This document shows, in pieces, positions 16,115 to 24,862 of a stretch of DNA of 64,000 bases. This DNA comes from Gracilibacillus caseinilyticus. GTDB taxonomy: Bacteria; Bacillota; Bacilli; Bacillales; Amphibacillaceae. The notes beneath the pieces are model-generated. The model was not told the origin of the DNA. It searched no databases and was given only the letters and a program-made list of their open reading frames with translations. The number at the start of each line of letters is the position of its first letter. Position 1 is the stretch's first letter. Position numbers and translations under genes: made by a program. The DNA lies in the NCBI RefSeq assembly GCF_022919115.1, contig NZ_CP095072.1:1426001-1490000 (forward strand), read 5' to 3'.

Positions 16115-17343
16115 ATCAAAAGGTGGTAGCTTTTGTAGAACCAAGCTTCTATGGCGTTGATTTTGTAGAACGCACACACAGAAAAGGATGCAAAGTAATC
16201 GCAATCGGTTCATCTCTAGACAATCCTAAAAAATACAACTATGAAACATTTTATGATGATTTTTTAGTTGCTGATATTCGAAATCCACAGTCCATTTATC
16301 AGGCAATCAAGCAATCACCTTATTATGGGAAATTAGATGCTTTGATTCCTGCGACAGACTATGCTTCTCACTATACAGCAGAAGTGGCTGAGTGGCTATC
16401 GTTACCGACGATTCCCTCCTTTGCTGCATACAATGCCAGAAATAAAGATTTAGCACGTAAAGCGTATAGAGATAATCATGTACCGAGCGCACAATATGCT
16501 AAAGTAGCAAACTATGAGGAAGCCTGTCAAGCTGCTTCCAAGATTGGCTATCCGGTTGTCGTCAAGCCAACAAATTGTGCGAGTAGTCAGGGAGTCTTTT
16601 TTATTAATAATGAAGAGAAATTGCGAACTGCTTTTCAAAAATTAAGAGAGTTCAAAAAAACGTATATGGGCTTTGATGTAAGTACGGACTATTTAGTAGA
16701 GGAATATTTAGAGGGACCTGAATTTAGTGTGGAGCTATTTCTGAAGGATAAAGAAGTGGTTTTTTCATCCGTCACAGAGAAAATCACTTCCGATTTACCT
16801 TATTTTGTGGAAATTTCACACACCGCTCCTACGTCCAGCCAGGAAGACAGAGTAGAAGAAATGATTAACGTGAGTGTTCAGGCCATGTTAGCAATAGGCA
16901 TCGATAATGGCCCTAGTCATGTGGAAATAAGGTTAACCAATACAGGTCCGAAAATTATAGAGGTGAATGGCAGGCCTGGTGGTGATAATATCGCCTCTCA
17001 ATTACTTTTTAACACATATGGCCTCGACATTTTTGAAGAAACGGTTAATTTTTATTTGAACTTACCAATTAAAGATACTTTCCCCGTCCAAAAGGCAACA
17101 TCGATTGCATTCCTCACCTCAAGACAAAATGGACAGATTTCGTCAATAGAGGGAATGGAGCATATAAAAAATGATGCATCCGTCATTAAGTATGACATTA
17201 GTGTCAATCCAGGGGATACAGTAAAAATTCCTGAAAGTTCAGATGATCGATTAGGCTATGTGATAACAACAGGGGAAAACGCGAAAGAGGCAAAAAGGAA
17301 AGCAATGGATTTAATCAATTCCATTCAATTAGTTTATCAGTAG
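16108..17343 (+). CDS. ATP-grasp carboxylate-amine ligase
   Basis: 411-residue ATP-grasp enzyme related to L-amino-acid ligases and carbamoyl-phosphate synthase-like ligases. Seen: PVVVKPTNCASSQGVFFI (ATP-binding loop), YLVEEYLEGPEFSVELFLKD, PSHVEIRLTNTGPKIIEVNG and RPGGDNIASQLL (metal-binding Asn and conserved RPGGD). It probably activates a carboxylate as acyl phosphate and couples it to an amine, for instance the released diamino acid with another amino acid. TTG start at 16108 overlaps the transketolase stop by seven bases; AAGGAG lies ten bases upstream. Last gene before the operon terminator. Substrates are not predictable from sequence. Confidence 0.85.
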   Translation: MVDQKVVAFVEPSFYGVDFVERTHRKGCKVIAIGSSLDNPKKYNYETFYDDFLVADIRNPQSIYQAIKQSPYYGKLDALIPATDYASHYTAEVAEWLSLPTIPSFAAYNARNKDLARKAYRDNHVPSAQYAKVANYEEACQAASKIGYPVVVKPTNCASSQGVFFINNEEKLRTAFQKLREFKKTYMGFDVSTDYLVEEYLEGPEFSVELFLKDKEVVFSSVTEKITSDLPYFVEISHTAPTSSQEDRVEEMINVSVQAMLAIGIDNGPSHVEIRLTNTGPKIIEVNGRPGGDNIASQLLFNTYGLDIFEETVNFYLNLPIKDTFPVQKATSIAFLTSRQNGQISSIEGMEHIKNDASVIKYDISVNPGDTVKIPESSDDRLGYVITTGENAKEAKRKAMDLINSIQLVYQ

Positions 17344-17349
17344 TTCTAC

Positions 17350-17385
17350 AAAACCCCAACATTCATAAGCGTTTGTGGGGTTTTT
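17350..17385 (+). terminator. Terminator of the carrier-protein operon
   Basis: AAAACCCC (17350-17357) pairs with GGGGTTTTT (17377-17385), with inner AAC/GTT pairing across the loop and a T tract on the plus strand, seven bases after the stop of the ATP-grasp gene. Confidence 0.85.
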
Positions 17386-17395
17386 CTATTTTACA

Positions 17396-17654
17396 CGTTA
17401 GGAAAGGATAAAATGTTAGCAAGGAAGAAGCTCGACGTAGTGAAAATTTAGAGTGTACAAAACTACGCCACCCGCTCAAAGACAAGGCGAATGCCGAGTT
17501 TTTCATCATATTTGCCATCGCTTTTTCCGATGGCAGCGATTTGGATTTTCCGTTTTATCGAACAAGATTACTGTGATAGTATTTTTTGTACGTTATATAA
17601 AATGTCAGCAAGAGAGAAGCTCGCCGTAGTAATAATGTAGAAGGTACGACAAAC
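17396..17654 (+). repeat. Two imperfect ~65-bp direct repeats flanking a remnant, upstream of the MFS gene
   Basis: Copy A (17396-17464) and copy B (17590-17654) share ATAAAATGT(T/C)AGCAAG, AGAAGCTCG(A/C)CGTAGT and an AC-AAAC end. Copy B lies just before the MFS start and may hold its promoter. Between them (about 17464-17560) the minus strand reads IKRKIQIAAIGKSDGKYDEK and GIRLVFERVA then a stop, an unrecognised coding remnant. The layout suggests an insertion that duplicated or trapped the regulatory region. Confidence 0.5.
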
Positions 17655-17673
17655 TAAATGAAGAGGTGATGAG

Positions 17674-18888
17674 ATGTCGGTGTTATTTAGAAAAAGCTTC
17701 TTATTCTTTTTTCTAGCAGATATCATATCTGGATTTGGGGTAGGGATGAGTACGATTGGAGCAAATTGGTATCTCCTGGACAAAACTGGTTCTACCGGGG
17801 CTGTAGGCTTGATGTTGGCCCTTAATGTGGTGTCTGGTTTCTTAGTTTCCCCATTAACAGGAATTCTGACCGATAAATTTAATAGAAAAGTGGTCATTCA
17901 ATTAACATTTATTCTAAGAGCAGTGTCCATTGGATTGCTCACAGCTGTCTTTCTGATCGATGGGTTTGCACTTGCGTATATTTATCTGTTTGCGATCATT
18001 AATGGAGTTGGATGGAGTATTTACATGTCTGCTTCGCGAAGTCTCATTCAAGAATTATTACCAGAAGAGGAATTGTCAAAGGGTAATTCGTTAATTGAGA
18101 TCAGCTTACAGGTTGGAATGTTCATGGCAGGGGCGGCTTCTGGCTTTATTTATAAGTTTGCCGGATTCGAAACCATCCTGCTCATTAATTCCTCGATGTT
18201 TGTGATAAGCAGTTTATTTATGATTTTTGTCAAGTATCAGTCTATCCAGTTAGAAGACAAAGGGGAAGGGTATGTTCAATCCTTTAAAAAGGGTATTCAT
18301 TATTTGGCTTCCCATCGATTAACATTCCTGATTGGGTTAGTAGCCATTGTGCCATTAGTAACGACGATGATTTTCAATGTGGTGCTGCCTGAATACGTAA
18401 GTAATACGCTGAAGGCTGATTCTGTTGTTTTTGGCTTTTCAGACATGGCGTACGGAATTGGTGGCTTGATGTCAGGGTTTATCGCGGCTCCACTTGCCAA
18501 AAAGATGACAGAAAATAAAGCTATTACGATCATTTTTAGCTTATCGGTCGTGACATTAATGGGCTTATCTATTAACGTATTCGTTATTTTCATATTCCTG
18601 GGCAGCTTCTTAATTGGTTTTTCCAATTCATCGATACGAATTATTATGAATACAATGCTTATGGAGATTGTTCCAAAACCTTTAATGGGCAGAGCGATGT
18701 CGGTATGGATGGGTATTGCCTTATTACTACAAACGGTCTTTGCTGGTGGACTTGGCCTGCTTATCGATGTTTTTTCTCCAAATATAGGTTTCATCTGTAT
18801 GGGAGGATTAATGCTTTGTGGTTTAGTATTACATGTTAGTGTATCAAGGAGTAAGAAGAAAGAAAAATATAGCTATGAGGTGGTTTAA
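17674..18888 (+). CDS. MFS exporter (MFS_3 / macrolide-enterobactin exporter type)
   Basis: 404 residues with about 12 membrane helices and the MFS motif GILTDKFNRKVV after helix 2. Proton-driven exporters of this subgroup move siderophores, antibiotics and other small products outward. GAGGTGATGAG precedes ATG 17674. The next gene starts at the stop codon (TAAATG), so the two are cotranscribed. Although separated from the ATP-grasp gene by a terminator, position and direction suggest that it exports the product of the cluster or gives self-protection (inference). Confidence 0.87.
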   Translation: MSVLFRKSFLFFFLADIISGFGVGMSTIGANWYLLDKTGSTGAVGLMLALNVVSGFLVSPLTGILTDKFNRKVVIQLTFILRAVSIGLLTAVFLIDGFALAYIYLFAIINGVGWSIYMSASRSLIQELLPEEELSKGNSLIEISLQVGMFMAGAASGFIYKFAGFETILLINSSMFVISSLFMIFVKYQSIQLEDKGEGYVQSFKKGIHYLASHRLTFLIGLVAIVPLVTTMIFNVVLPEYVSNTLKADSVVFGFSDMAYGIGGLMSGFIAAPLAKKMTENKAITIIFSLSVVTLMGLSINVFVIFIFLGSFLIGFSNSSIRIIMNTMLMEIVPKPLMGRAMSVWMGIALLLQTVFAGGLGLLIDVFSPNIGFICMGGLMLCGLVLHVSVSRSKKKEKYSYEVV

Positions 18889-19458
18889 ATGAAGCTTGGC
18901 GTCATCTATGGAAGTATGAGAGAGAACGGAAACACGGCACGTTTAACGGAAGAAGTCATTAAACATTTACCAGATGTCACGGAAGTGGATCTAAAAAACT
19001 ATGAGTTCAAAGATATTATTGACCAAAGACATGACGAAGGTGGATTTGACCGAGTCGATGATGAGTATGATCGTATCATTGATCAAATCATAGATTGTGA
19101 TGTTTTAATCTTTTCGACACCTATTTATTGGTATGGGATGACTAGTGTGATGAAGCGGTTTATTGATCGTTGGTCGCAAACGGTAAGAGATGATAAGTAT
19201 CCGGATTTTAAAGAAAAAATGGGGCGAAAACAGGCTTATATTATTGCGGTTGGGGGAGATAATCCCCGCGAGAAAGGTCTCCCACTCGTACAACAGTTTA
19301 CTTATATCTGTCAATTTATCGGATTGCAATATAAAGGATATGTATTAGGGAAAGCGGCGAAGCCTGATGATATCTTGCAAGATGAGGAAGCGATGGAAGA
19401 TGCTTGGAAGTTGGGAAAACTATTGCGAAAAAGAGATGAAGTGGGTAATTATTTATAA
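18889..19458 (+). CDS. NAD(P)H-dependent FMN reductase / flavodoxin-like oxidoreductase
   Basis: 189 residues with a flavodoxin-like fold. FMN-binding start GVIYGSMRENGNTARLTEEV and the STPIYWYGMTSVMKRFIDRW motif are typical of the iron-sulfur flavoprotein/FMN_red family; no ferredoxin-like cysteines. It uses NAD(P)H to reduce quinones, azo or nitro groups or free FMN. It starts directly at the MFS stop codon. It could be a tailoring enzyme of the carrier-protein pathway or unrelated; the tight coupling to the exporter supports the former only weakly. Confidence 0.87.
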   Translation: MKLGVIYGSMRENGNTARLTEEVIKHLPDVTEVDLKNYEFKDIIDQRHDEGGFDRVDDEYDRIIDQIIDCDVLIFSTPIYWYGMTSVMKRFIDRWSQTVRDDKYPDFKEKMGRKQAYIIAVGGDNPREKGLPLVQQFTYICQFIGLQYKGYVLGKAAKPDDILQDEEAMEDAWKLGKLLRKRDEVGNYL

Positions 19459-19469
19459 GTAAGATCGAA

Positions 19470-19502
19470 AACACAAACGGTTTAGCGTTTGTGTTTTTTT
19501 TC
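19470..19502 (+). terminator. Terminator after the MFS-reductase pair
   Basis: ACACAAAC (19471-19478) and GTTTGTGT (19487-19494) form a stem followed by eight or more T. Confidence 0.9.
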
Positions 19503-19572
19503 TATACTTTTTAATTAGGTTAGCCTTCCATTAATACTAAACTAAAAGATAATGAAACTAACAATAGATCTT

Positions 19573-20130
19573 TCATCTTTTTTTATTTTTTTGATAGTTG
19601 GAAATAATAAGATCCTGGTACACTTCGGTCTCTTCCAAACGAAGATTATCCGGATTCTTCTTTATAATAACCGCCTGGATGTCAGAAAGGTAAAGAAAAA
19701 AATAGTTTTCAACTTCCATTATTTTTTCGAATTGACTTCATTTATAGGCATCCTTTCTCATTTCAGTTACTCTTTCAATGCCATTTTCACCAATAGTTAT
19801 CGTTTGATCTCCTAATATTCCAACAGGTTTATTTTTTTATAGAGTTGCTTATACATCAAGCATCAACATAGTTAATCAAATCCATATATGTTCAAAATAG
19901 TGAAATATGAAGACTGTAATTGCTAGAATAACAAGTATTTCATAGGTAATGATTCTTTCTTGATTTATCAATACATGACGAAATGTCCAGACTAGCATCA
20001 AAAGAAAGAGAGTGCTAGATATGAGCCATTTACAAATGGATATCAGCCTTTTGTAAAATGTAGCAGTATATAATATATTTTTGTTTAATGCGAGAACATC
20101 CTGGATGGAAATATTAAATGTTGCAATCAA
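19573..20130 (-). pseudogene. YcxB-like membrane protein, broken
   Basis: The minus strand starts at TTG 20130 after AGGAGGA and reads IATFNISIQDVLALNKNIL, then two membrane helices (ICKWLISSTLFLLMLVW, ILVILAITVFIFHYFEHIW) and a stop at 19876. The family's soluble C-terminal domain follows in another frame: KPVGILGDQTITIGENGIER, a further stop, FEKIMEVENYFFLYLSDIQA and VIIKKNPDNL, ending QKNKKR at 19573. At least two lesions (near 19790-19880 and at about 19758) break the gene. YcxB-like proteins have two helices plus this domain and no known function. Confidence 0.65.
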
Positions 20131-20132
20131 AC

Positions 20133-20318
20133 TTATTTCCTCCTTTGCTTCTTCCTCTCCACATAAAAAACAACAGCACAAACCCCAATAAAGCCAATCC
20201 CTCCAATAACCAATGCTACGACATCCGGACTCGAGGGTGGAAAGCTAAGAACAAGGGTTAACATGTTTATCGTTACTAAAAATAATAAGATCCAATGAAT
20301 ATGGCGAATGATTCCCAA
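20133..20318 (-). CDS. Small two-helix membrane protein
   Basis: 61 residues: IHWILLFLVTINMLTLVL, a short PPSSPD turn, VVALVIGGIGFIGVCAVVFY and a basic tail ERKKQRRK. TTG start 20318 with GGGAGG nine bases upstream. Its stop lies inside the ribosome-binding site of the YcxB-like pseudogene, so both belonged to one transcript. No family recognised. Confidence 0.65.
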   Translation of the reverse strand: MGIIRHIHWILLFLVTINMLTLVLSFPPSSPDVVALVIGGIGFIGVCAVVFYVERKKQRRK

Positions 20319-20504
20319 GCGTAAGACCTCCCTTATTGTATGTCGTTATTTTTAGTAAATACATGAGAATTGTCAAGGTTCTATGAACATAGTAAAATGG
20401 TAAATCTGATCAAAGTAGAAATGACTGCCAAAATAACGTATGGTTATTATAGATGGTATAATCGGATCGCATCAAACAATATATTAGAAAGTAGGGATTA
20501 ACAA

Positions 20505-21668
20505 ATGGCAGAAGATTTAACGATTCGTAAACCGATCGAAAAGATGAGACAGCATGCTGATGAAATTCTTTCACCATCCATGTCATTAACAGAAATTCTA
20601 AATAAGTATCCCAAGAAGGATTTAGATAAAATAAGAGGCAGCTGGAAATTGACGGGCCTCAGCCAATTGAAAAAAGATGAATTAGTTGCTGTGTTAGCAG
20701 AAAAAATTCCAGAAATGCTCTGGCAGAAAGCTTATTCTTGGGATACGGACCTGATGAAGCGTTTGAAGAAAGTAATCACTTTTAAAGGAAAAAATGATAT
20801 GGCGGGCATGCCATTTTTTACAGAACATTATCTATGTACGCATGGGATTATTTTTCCTGAAGTAGTGAATGGGGAAGAAGTCCTTATCTTGCCGGAGCAA
20901 CTGGAGCAATTCATCGAAGCATTGCTTGTAGATCCTGAGGTTCGTGAGATTCATAAGAGAAATAAAGAATGGCGACAACTGACGTACGGCTTATTACATT
21001 TTTACGGTACATTAGATGCCGCACAGCTGTATAAATTGCTGGAAGGGTATACCAATACAGAAATTGACGCCTATGAGCTTATGTCGGTTCTTCCAGAAAT
21101 GAATGCCTTCCATGATGACTTCATTATTGATGAACATGGCTTGTCAGATATGCTGGTGAGGGATCCGGAGCGGGTGAAGGCAGAGCATAACAAGCGGCCG
21201 GATGTAGATTTTTATCCATTTTCCAAGGCAAAATTAATAGAGGCGAACAAACCATTCTATACGGAAACCAATCAAAGTTATCGCAAATTTGTCAGCTATA
21301 TCACCAACCATTATGATATAGATAAATTGGATGCAGCTGAAATTGTCGATGAGTGTGTCATCCACATTAATTATGGCAAGAGCCTGGGTGAAGTGATGGA
21401 GTTTTTATCTGAAGCTTTCGAATTCGAAGGCAGAGATTCCCTGCAAGCATTTACTGCTCAAGTTGTGCAGCTGATGAACAACACGAGACAATGGATATTG
21501 AAGGGCCATACGCCTATGGAACTCCGAGATAAAAATGACTCAACTATTATCCCCTTTTCACAGAAAAAAGCAAAGAATAACAAAACAGTCACGAAAACGA
21601 AAATAGGAAGAAATGATCCATGTCCATGCGGCAGTGGCAAAAAGTATAAGAAGTGCTGTGGACGGTAG
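20505..21668 (+). CDS. SEC-C zinc-ribbon protein with Rho-N-like N-terminus
   Basis: 387-residue soluble protein. Residues ~20-70 ([20 protein letters not shown]) resemble a small SAP/Rho-N helical domain; the middle is helical and unrecognised; the C-terminus [20 protein letters not shown] is a classical SEC-C metal-binding motif (CxC-x8-CC), which usually mediates binding to the SecA/ribosome apparatus or nucleic acids. AGTAGGGATT precedes ATG 20505. Single gene closed by a terminator. Specific function unknown. Confidence 0.82.
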   Translation: MAEDLTIRKPIEKMRQHADEILSPSMSLTEILNKYPKKDLDKIRGSWKLTGLSQLKKDELVAVLAEKIPEMLWQKAYSWDTDLMKRLKKVITFKGKNDMAGMPFFTEHYLCTHGIIFPEVVNGEEVLILPEQLEQFIEALLVDPEVREIHKRNKEWRQLTYGLLHFYGTLDAAQLYKLLEGYTNTEIDAYELMSVLPEMNAFHDDFIIDEHGLSDMLVRDPERVKAEHNKRPDVDFYPFSKAKLIEANKPFYTETNQSYRKFVSYITNHYDIDKLDAAEIVDECVIHINYGKSLGEVMEFLSEAFEFEGRDSLQAFTAQVVQLMNNTRQWILKGHTPMELRDKNDSTIIPFSQKKAKNNKTVTKTKIGRNDPCPCGSGKKYKKCCGR

Positions 21669-21669
21669 A

Positions 21670-21706
21670 GATTCCGATCATCTTTTTGGATGATCGGGAT
21701 TTTTTA
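21670..21706 (+). terminator. Terminator after the SEC-C gene
   Basis: GATTCCGATCATC pairs with GATGATCGGGATT, followed by TTTT. Confidence 0.88.
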
Positions 21707-22069
21707 TATGGGATGACAGAATTTTAAAGTGTACCCAGTATAGGAAAAGCGATGGCACTCGCTAAAAGACGAGTTGAATTTCTAATGAGTAAAGAAAGGT
21801 TTAGAACTAAAGCAGCCAAAAGTGTAAAGCAGAGCAAGAAGATTTGTATGGTTTAGAAGAAAAGGAACTAAAAGTGATGGGATCGATGACACTGTGGAAA
21901 GTCTTTGTTATGTGATTTATTACAATTGTGAGCCCAACTCGACCCGGTTCAAGGCGCTGGTCACGCAGGCTATTGCTTTTGGGGAGAAATCTTCTTTTTA
22001 ATTTAAGAATTATTCAATGGAAAATTATGCTAAAATAAGTGTGTAAGGTGCGATAGGAGGTGGTGTAAT
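21707..22069 (+). other. Region with a decayed reading frame
   Basis: No intact gene. From 21882 to 22001 an open stretch without start reads DDTVESLCYVIYYNCEPNST then RFKALVTQAIAFGEKSSF and a stop; a different frame upstream reads EDLYGLEEKELKVMGSMTL (about 21837-21893). This looks like one gene with a frameshift and no start. Family not recognised. Confidence 0.3.
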
Positions 22070-22639
22070 TTGAGAAAAACACTTTTGATGATAATGATAT
22101 TGGCGTGTGGATTGTCGGGGTGTGGTCAGACATCAAGCACAGCTATCGACGATTACCTCAACACCGGAACCAGATTGGATGAACATGCCAAAGACATGAT
22201 GCCAGCGCTTGATGATTTACTTGAATATGAGGATGTTGAATATGTCTATACGCACAAAAGAATCCTGTTGTTTCAGGCTCACTCTGTTGCACTGATTGTT
22301 CAATATGATGAGGAGACATATGAGGGTGCAAAAGAAAAACTAGCAGATCATTATACCTTTTTAAACCATGAAATTTCGTCTGATCATTCTGAAGAAACGA
22401 TCATTCCTGATTATGAATTTGCAATAAATAGTTATACCTTTAAGGTAGCGAAAGGAAACGAGGAAAGCCACACGCATTATCCAAAGTCCTTCGGGATGAT
22501 CGCAACCTCTGATGAGAAACAGCGTATTGCCTATTTATATTTCTATGATTTTGACCTGGATTATATCGGAGATGAAGAGGGCAGTAATGCGATGGTGGAT
22601 TTTGTTAAGGATTATTTTGACTATGATTTTGAGGATTGA
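22070..22639 (+). CDS. Putative lipoprotein of unknown function
   Basis: 189 residues. N-terminal signal peptide MRKTLLMIMILACGLSGCGQ with lipobox LSGC, so the mature protein should be diacylated at Cys18 and sit on the outer face of the membrane. The rest is acidic, without a domain I can name. TTG start at 22070 with AGGAGGTGG upstream. The tandem repeat begins right after the stop. Confidence 0.75.
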   Translation: MRKTLLMIMILACGLSGCGQTSSTAIDDYLNTGTRLDEHAKDMMPALDDLLEYEDVEYVYTHKRILLFQAHSVALIVQYDEETYEGAKEKLADHYTFLNHEISSDHSEETIIPDYEFAINSYTFKVAKGNEESHTHYPKSFGMIATSDEKQRIAYLYFYDFDLDYIGDEEGSNAMVDFVKDYFDYDFED

Positions 22640-22640
22640 T

Positions 22641-22860
22641 TCTTATGGACAGTTTAATAGGGTTTTTTGAATTTTTGTTTATAAGAATGAGTCTTGTGAC
22701 CATTTCAAAAGGAAAACTGAGAAACTTGTCCATAAGATCCAATCTTACGACCATTTCAAAAGGGAAATCGGAAATCTTGTCCATAAGAATCAATCTTGTA
22801 ACCATTTTAAAAGAGAAACCAAAAATCCTGTCCATAAGATTCACCAACAGGACTACTATA
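22641..22860. repeat. 51-bp tandem repeat, about four degenerate units
   Basis: The block CCATTTCAAAAGG...TTGTCCATAAGAATCAATCTT recurs with a strict 51-base period (units marked by ACCATTT at 22699, 22750 and 22801). TTCTTATGGACA at the left end is the inverse complement of TGTCCATAAGAA within the units, so the array contains dyads. Because 51 is a multiple of three, long false ORFs open on both strands. A second array of the same family lies at 36748-36862. Confidence 0.75.
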
Positions 22861-22988
22861 AACAGAGTTCGCCTTCTCTTATCACTAAAAGGAGCTTTCC
22901 TTTTGAGTGGTGTTATTGTTTTGTGGAAATTCTATTCGGATTTTGCTAGAATCCAAACTAACAAGCTACCATACAGGGGGCCATTTAA

Positions 22989-23288
22989 ACCGCTAAAAAG
23001 AAAAATGCAGAGGTATGGAAAGAAGCGAAGAAAAAGTGCAGGCTAAATCAGGCGGATATTCAGATGGCGAAGGAATTGGGGTTGAATCCAAAGAGTCTTA
23101 TCCGAAATATTCCCGCTCCTAATGAATTGTGGAAAGCGCCTGTGAAAGAATGGATTAGTGAATGATATGGCAAAAAGTTTGGGAAGGTGTTGACTGTAAA
23201 GCCTCAGCACAATAAAGGATCGAACAAAAAACAGAATAAGGTAAAAGAACCTTTTCACACAGAGGATTGGGAGGACTTGCCGTTTTGA
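22989..23288 (+). pseudogene. Small basic protein with one nonsense codon, family unnamed
   Basis: One frame reads NAEVWKEAKKKCRLNQADIQ, MAKELGLNPKSLIRNI, PAPNELWKAPVKEWISE, then TGA, YGKKFGKVLTVKPQHNKGSN and EDWEDLPF. Apart from the single TGA (about 23162) the frame stays open for ~99 codons, and no start codon with a ribosome-binding site is present after the TAA at 22986. I recall similar short helix-rich proteins in Bacillaceae but no function. It abuts the next pseudogene. Confidence 0.6.
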
Positions 23289-23967
23289 AGGATGCTAACA
23301 GAAATAACCTATCAGTCGAAGAAATCAAAGTGATATTGCGAGCAGCAGACGAGTTGATTGGACAAGGAGGGGGAACGCTCCTTGCTAAGATTTTAAAAGG
23401 TTCGCGAGAGAAAAGGGTATTAGAATTAGAACTGGATAAGTGCCCGGTTTACGGCTATTTTAAATCTAAAAAATGGATGTGGTGAAGGAAAAAATCGATT
23501 GAATAATCGATCATAAATTCCTTGAGATCCAATATAATGGCAAGCTCCCTATGATTTTTTACACAGAACGGGGCTGGATCATTGAGCGTGATCAAAGGGT
23601 AGATGAATTCTTGAGTGAGTGGCAGGAATGGATCAAGCAGGGCACGCTAGATGTGGACATGACCTATTTAAAAGGTCGAAACAGGGAAATGCTTCTTTTG
23701 ATGCTGGAAAAAGTTCAGGAATCCGGCAATAAAGCGTACATCCCATACTTAAAATTATGGAAGCAGATTGATTATAAAAAGGTAAAAGCCGCGATTCAAG
23801 AAACGATCGAAGCATTGGAGAATCAGGATCCGATTGATGAGGAAGCGATCCAGGAAAGGAATAATGAGATCAATAAGTTTAATAAAAACATGACAAGGAA
23901 AAAGACGGACTGCAGATTCATTGTTTTTTCATCTCCTCGTTATTACCCTTCCACCATTTTCAAATAG
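23285..23967 (+). pseudogene. RQC-minor-type winged-helix DNA-binding protein, broken
   Basis: The first part (TTG 23285) reads LSVEEIKVILRAADELIGQG and LLAKILKGSREKRVLELELD up to CPVYGYFKSKK. The match then continues one frame over as VKEKID-stop-IIDHKFLEIQ and YNGKLPMIFYTERGWIIERD, and onward to ALENQDP. Lesions: a frameshift at about 23470 and a TGA where the family has Trp (IDWII), near 23500. Members resemble the RQC domain of RecQ helicases but lack the helicase. The last ~30 codons may be beyond the original stop. Confidence 0.65.
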
Positions 23968-24308
23968 ACCTTTTCCTCCCCATCAACAATGGCGATGTAC
24001 GCTGGTGAATCTGTTTCAAATATCTTCGTTCCAACCGGCAGTTTATTTGCTGTGCCATTTGTGAATTGGAACGCCTTATCGGTTTGTTTGGTGATTTCAC
24101 CGACCTGATTGCCTAATGTATACTCCAATTCCTGTACCCATTCAACATCTTGTGCATTGGAAAATACATAATCATGAAGTTGAAAAATATCAGCGTCGTC
24201 ATTCTGTAAAAATTCTCTTGAAGTGGGGTTGCCGGTACTGCTAATCGTGCACCCAACTATACATATAGAAAAAATTATGATAGGAAGAAGGTGTTTGGAG
24301 AATGTCAT
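23943..24308 (-). CDS. Putative lipoprotein
   Basis: 121 residues. Signal peptide with lipobox IVGC (HLLPIIIFSICIVGCTISST). The small acidic domain contains EFLQNDDADIFQLHDYVFSN and GTKIFETDSPAYIAIVDGEE, which resembles the YhfM-type lipoprotein style of Bacillus. Preceded by AGGAGG on the minus strand. Probably forms a group with the two genes upstream (24386 and 24863). Function unknown. Its 3' end overlaps the RQC-minor pseudogene tail by 25 bases. Confidence 0.75.
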   Translation of the reverse strand: MTFSKHLLPIIIFSICIVGCTISSTGNPTSREFLQNDDADIFQLHDYVFSNAQDVEWVQELEYTLGNQVGEITKQTDKAFQFTNGTANKLPVGTKIFETDSPAYIAIVDGEEKVYLKMVEG

Positions 24309-24385
24309 TTTGATACCTCCTTATAAAAGATGTTCTGTTCCCTCAAAATTGTCGTAAAAAACCGTTTTGTCTGTATATATGACAT

Positions 24386-24823
24386 CTACTTCCTTTCATT
24401 TCGCAGCTCAAACAATTCCTCAGCTTCGCCCCATTTGACGGTCACTTGTATTACTTCATCTTTACTCATTACAGAGCTGCCTGTTGAGCCTCCGCGTTTC
24501 GTAAATGTTACTTTGCTGGGTGGTTCATTGAATGTTCTTGTTGACTCCCCGCCGCTAGATGTTGTTTCATATGAGTAGCTCAGTCTCTCTAAGGGAGAGA
24601 GCTCTTCCAGTGTCCCTTTATATGTTAATATGAATTCATAGTCCATTTCATTCGAATACGATTCTACGCCGTCCTCTTCTCTTCGTTTTTCAGTTCCTTC
24701 ATAAACATACTCAGCTTCCCAATGCTCACTTTCCCCGGTGAAGGTATAATCATGGTGCGTCACTTCTGAACAAGCTACTACAATTACTACGGATAAACAT
24801 AATAGTGATAAAAATTTCTTCAC
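24386..24823 (-). CDS. Putative lipoprotein
   Basis: 145 residues. Signal MKKFLSLLCLSVVIVVACSE with lipobox VVAC. The mature part is mostly beta in character: HWEAEYVYEGTEKRREEDG, YEFILTYKGTLEELSPLE and VTVKWGEAEELFEL suggest an Ig-like or jelly-roll domain. No catalytic motif seen. GGGGGAAGG precedes the start. Neighbouring minus-strand genes also encode envelope proteins. Confidence 0.75.
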   Translation of the reverse strand: MKKFLSLLCLSVVIVVACSEVTHHDYTFTGESEHWEAEYVYEGTEKRREEDGVESYSNEMDYEFILTYKGTLEELSPLERLSYSYETTSSGGESTRTFNEPPSKVTFTKRGGSTGSSVMSKDEVIQVTVKWGEAEELFELRNERK

Positions 24824-24862
24824 ATCCCTTCCCCCTCTCAGCAGATGGCTCTCACACGGTCA

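Noticed and set aside
19552..19815. 87-codon plus-strand open frame
   Set aside because: It is the complement of the YcxB-like C-terminal domain, which has clear family matches on the minus strand.
22641..22860. CRISPR array
   Set aside because: The whole 51-bp unit is conserved, with no conserved-repeat/unique-spacer alternation, and no cas genes are present.
22636..23046. 136-codon and opposite-strand 80-codon open frames over the 51-bp repeats
   Set aside because: They stay open only because the repeat period is a multiple of three; no start site or protein family.
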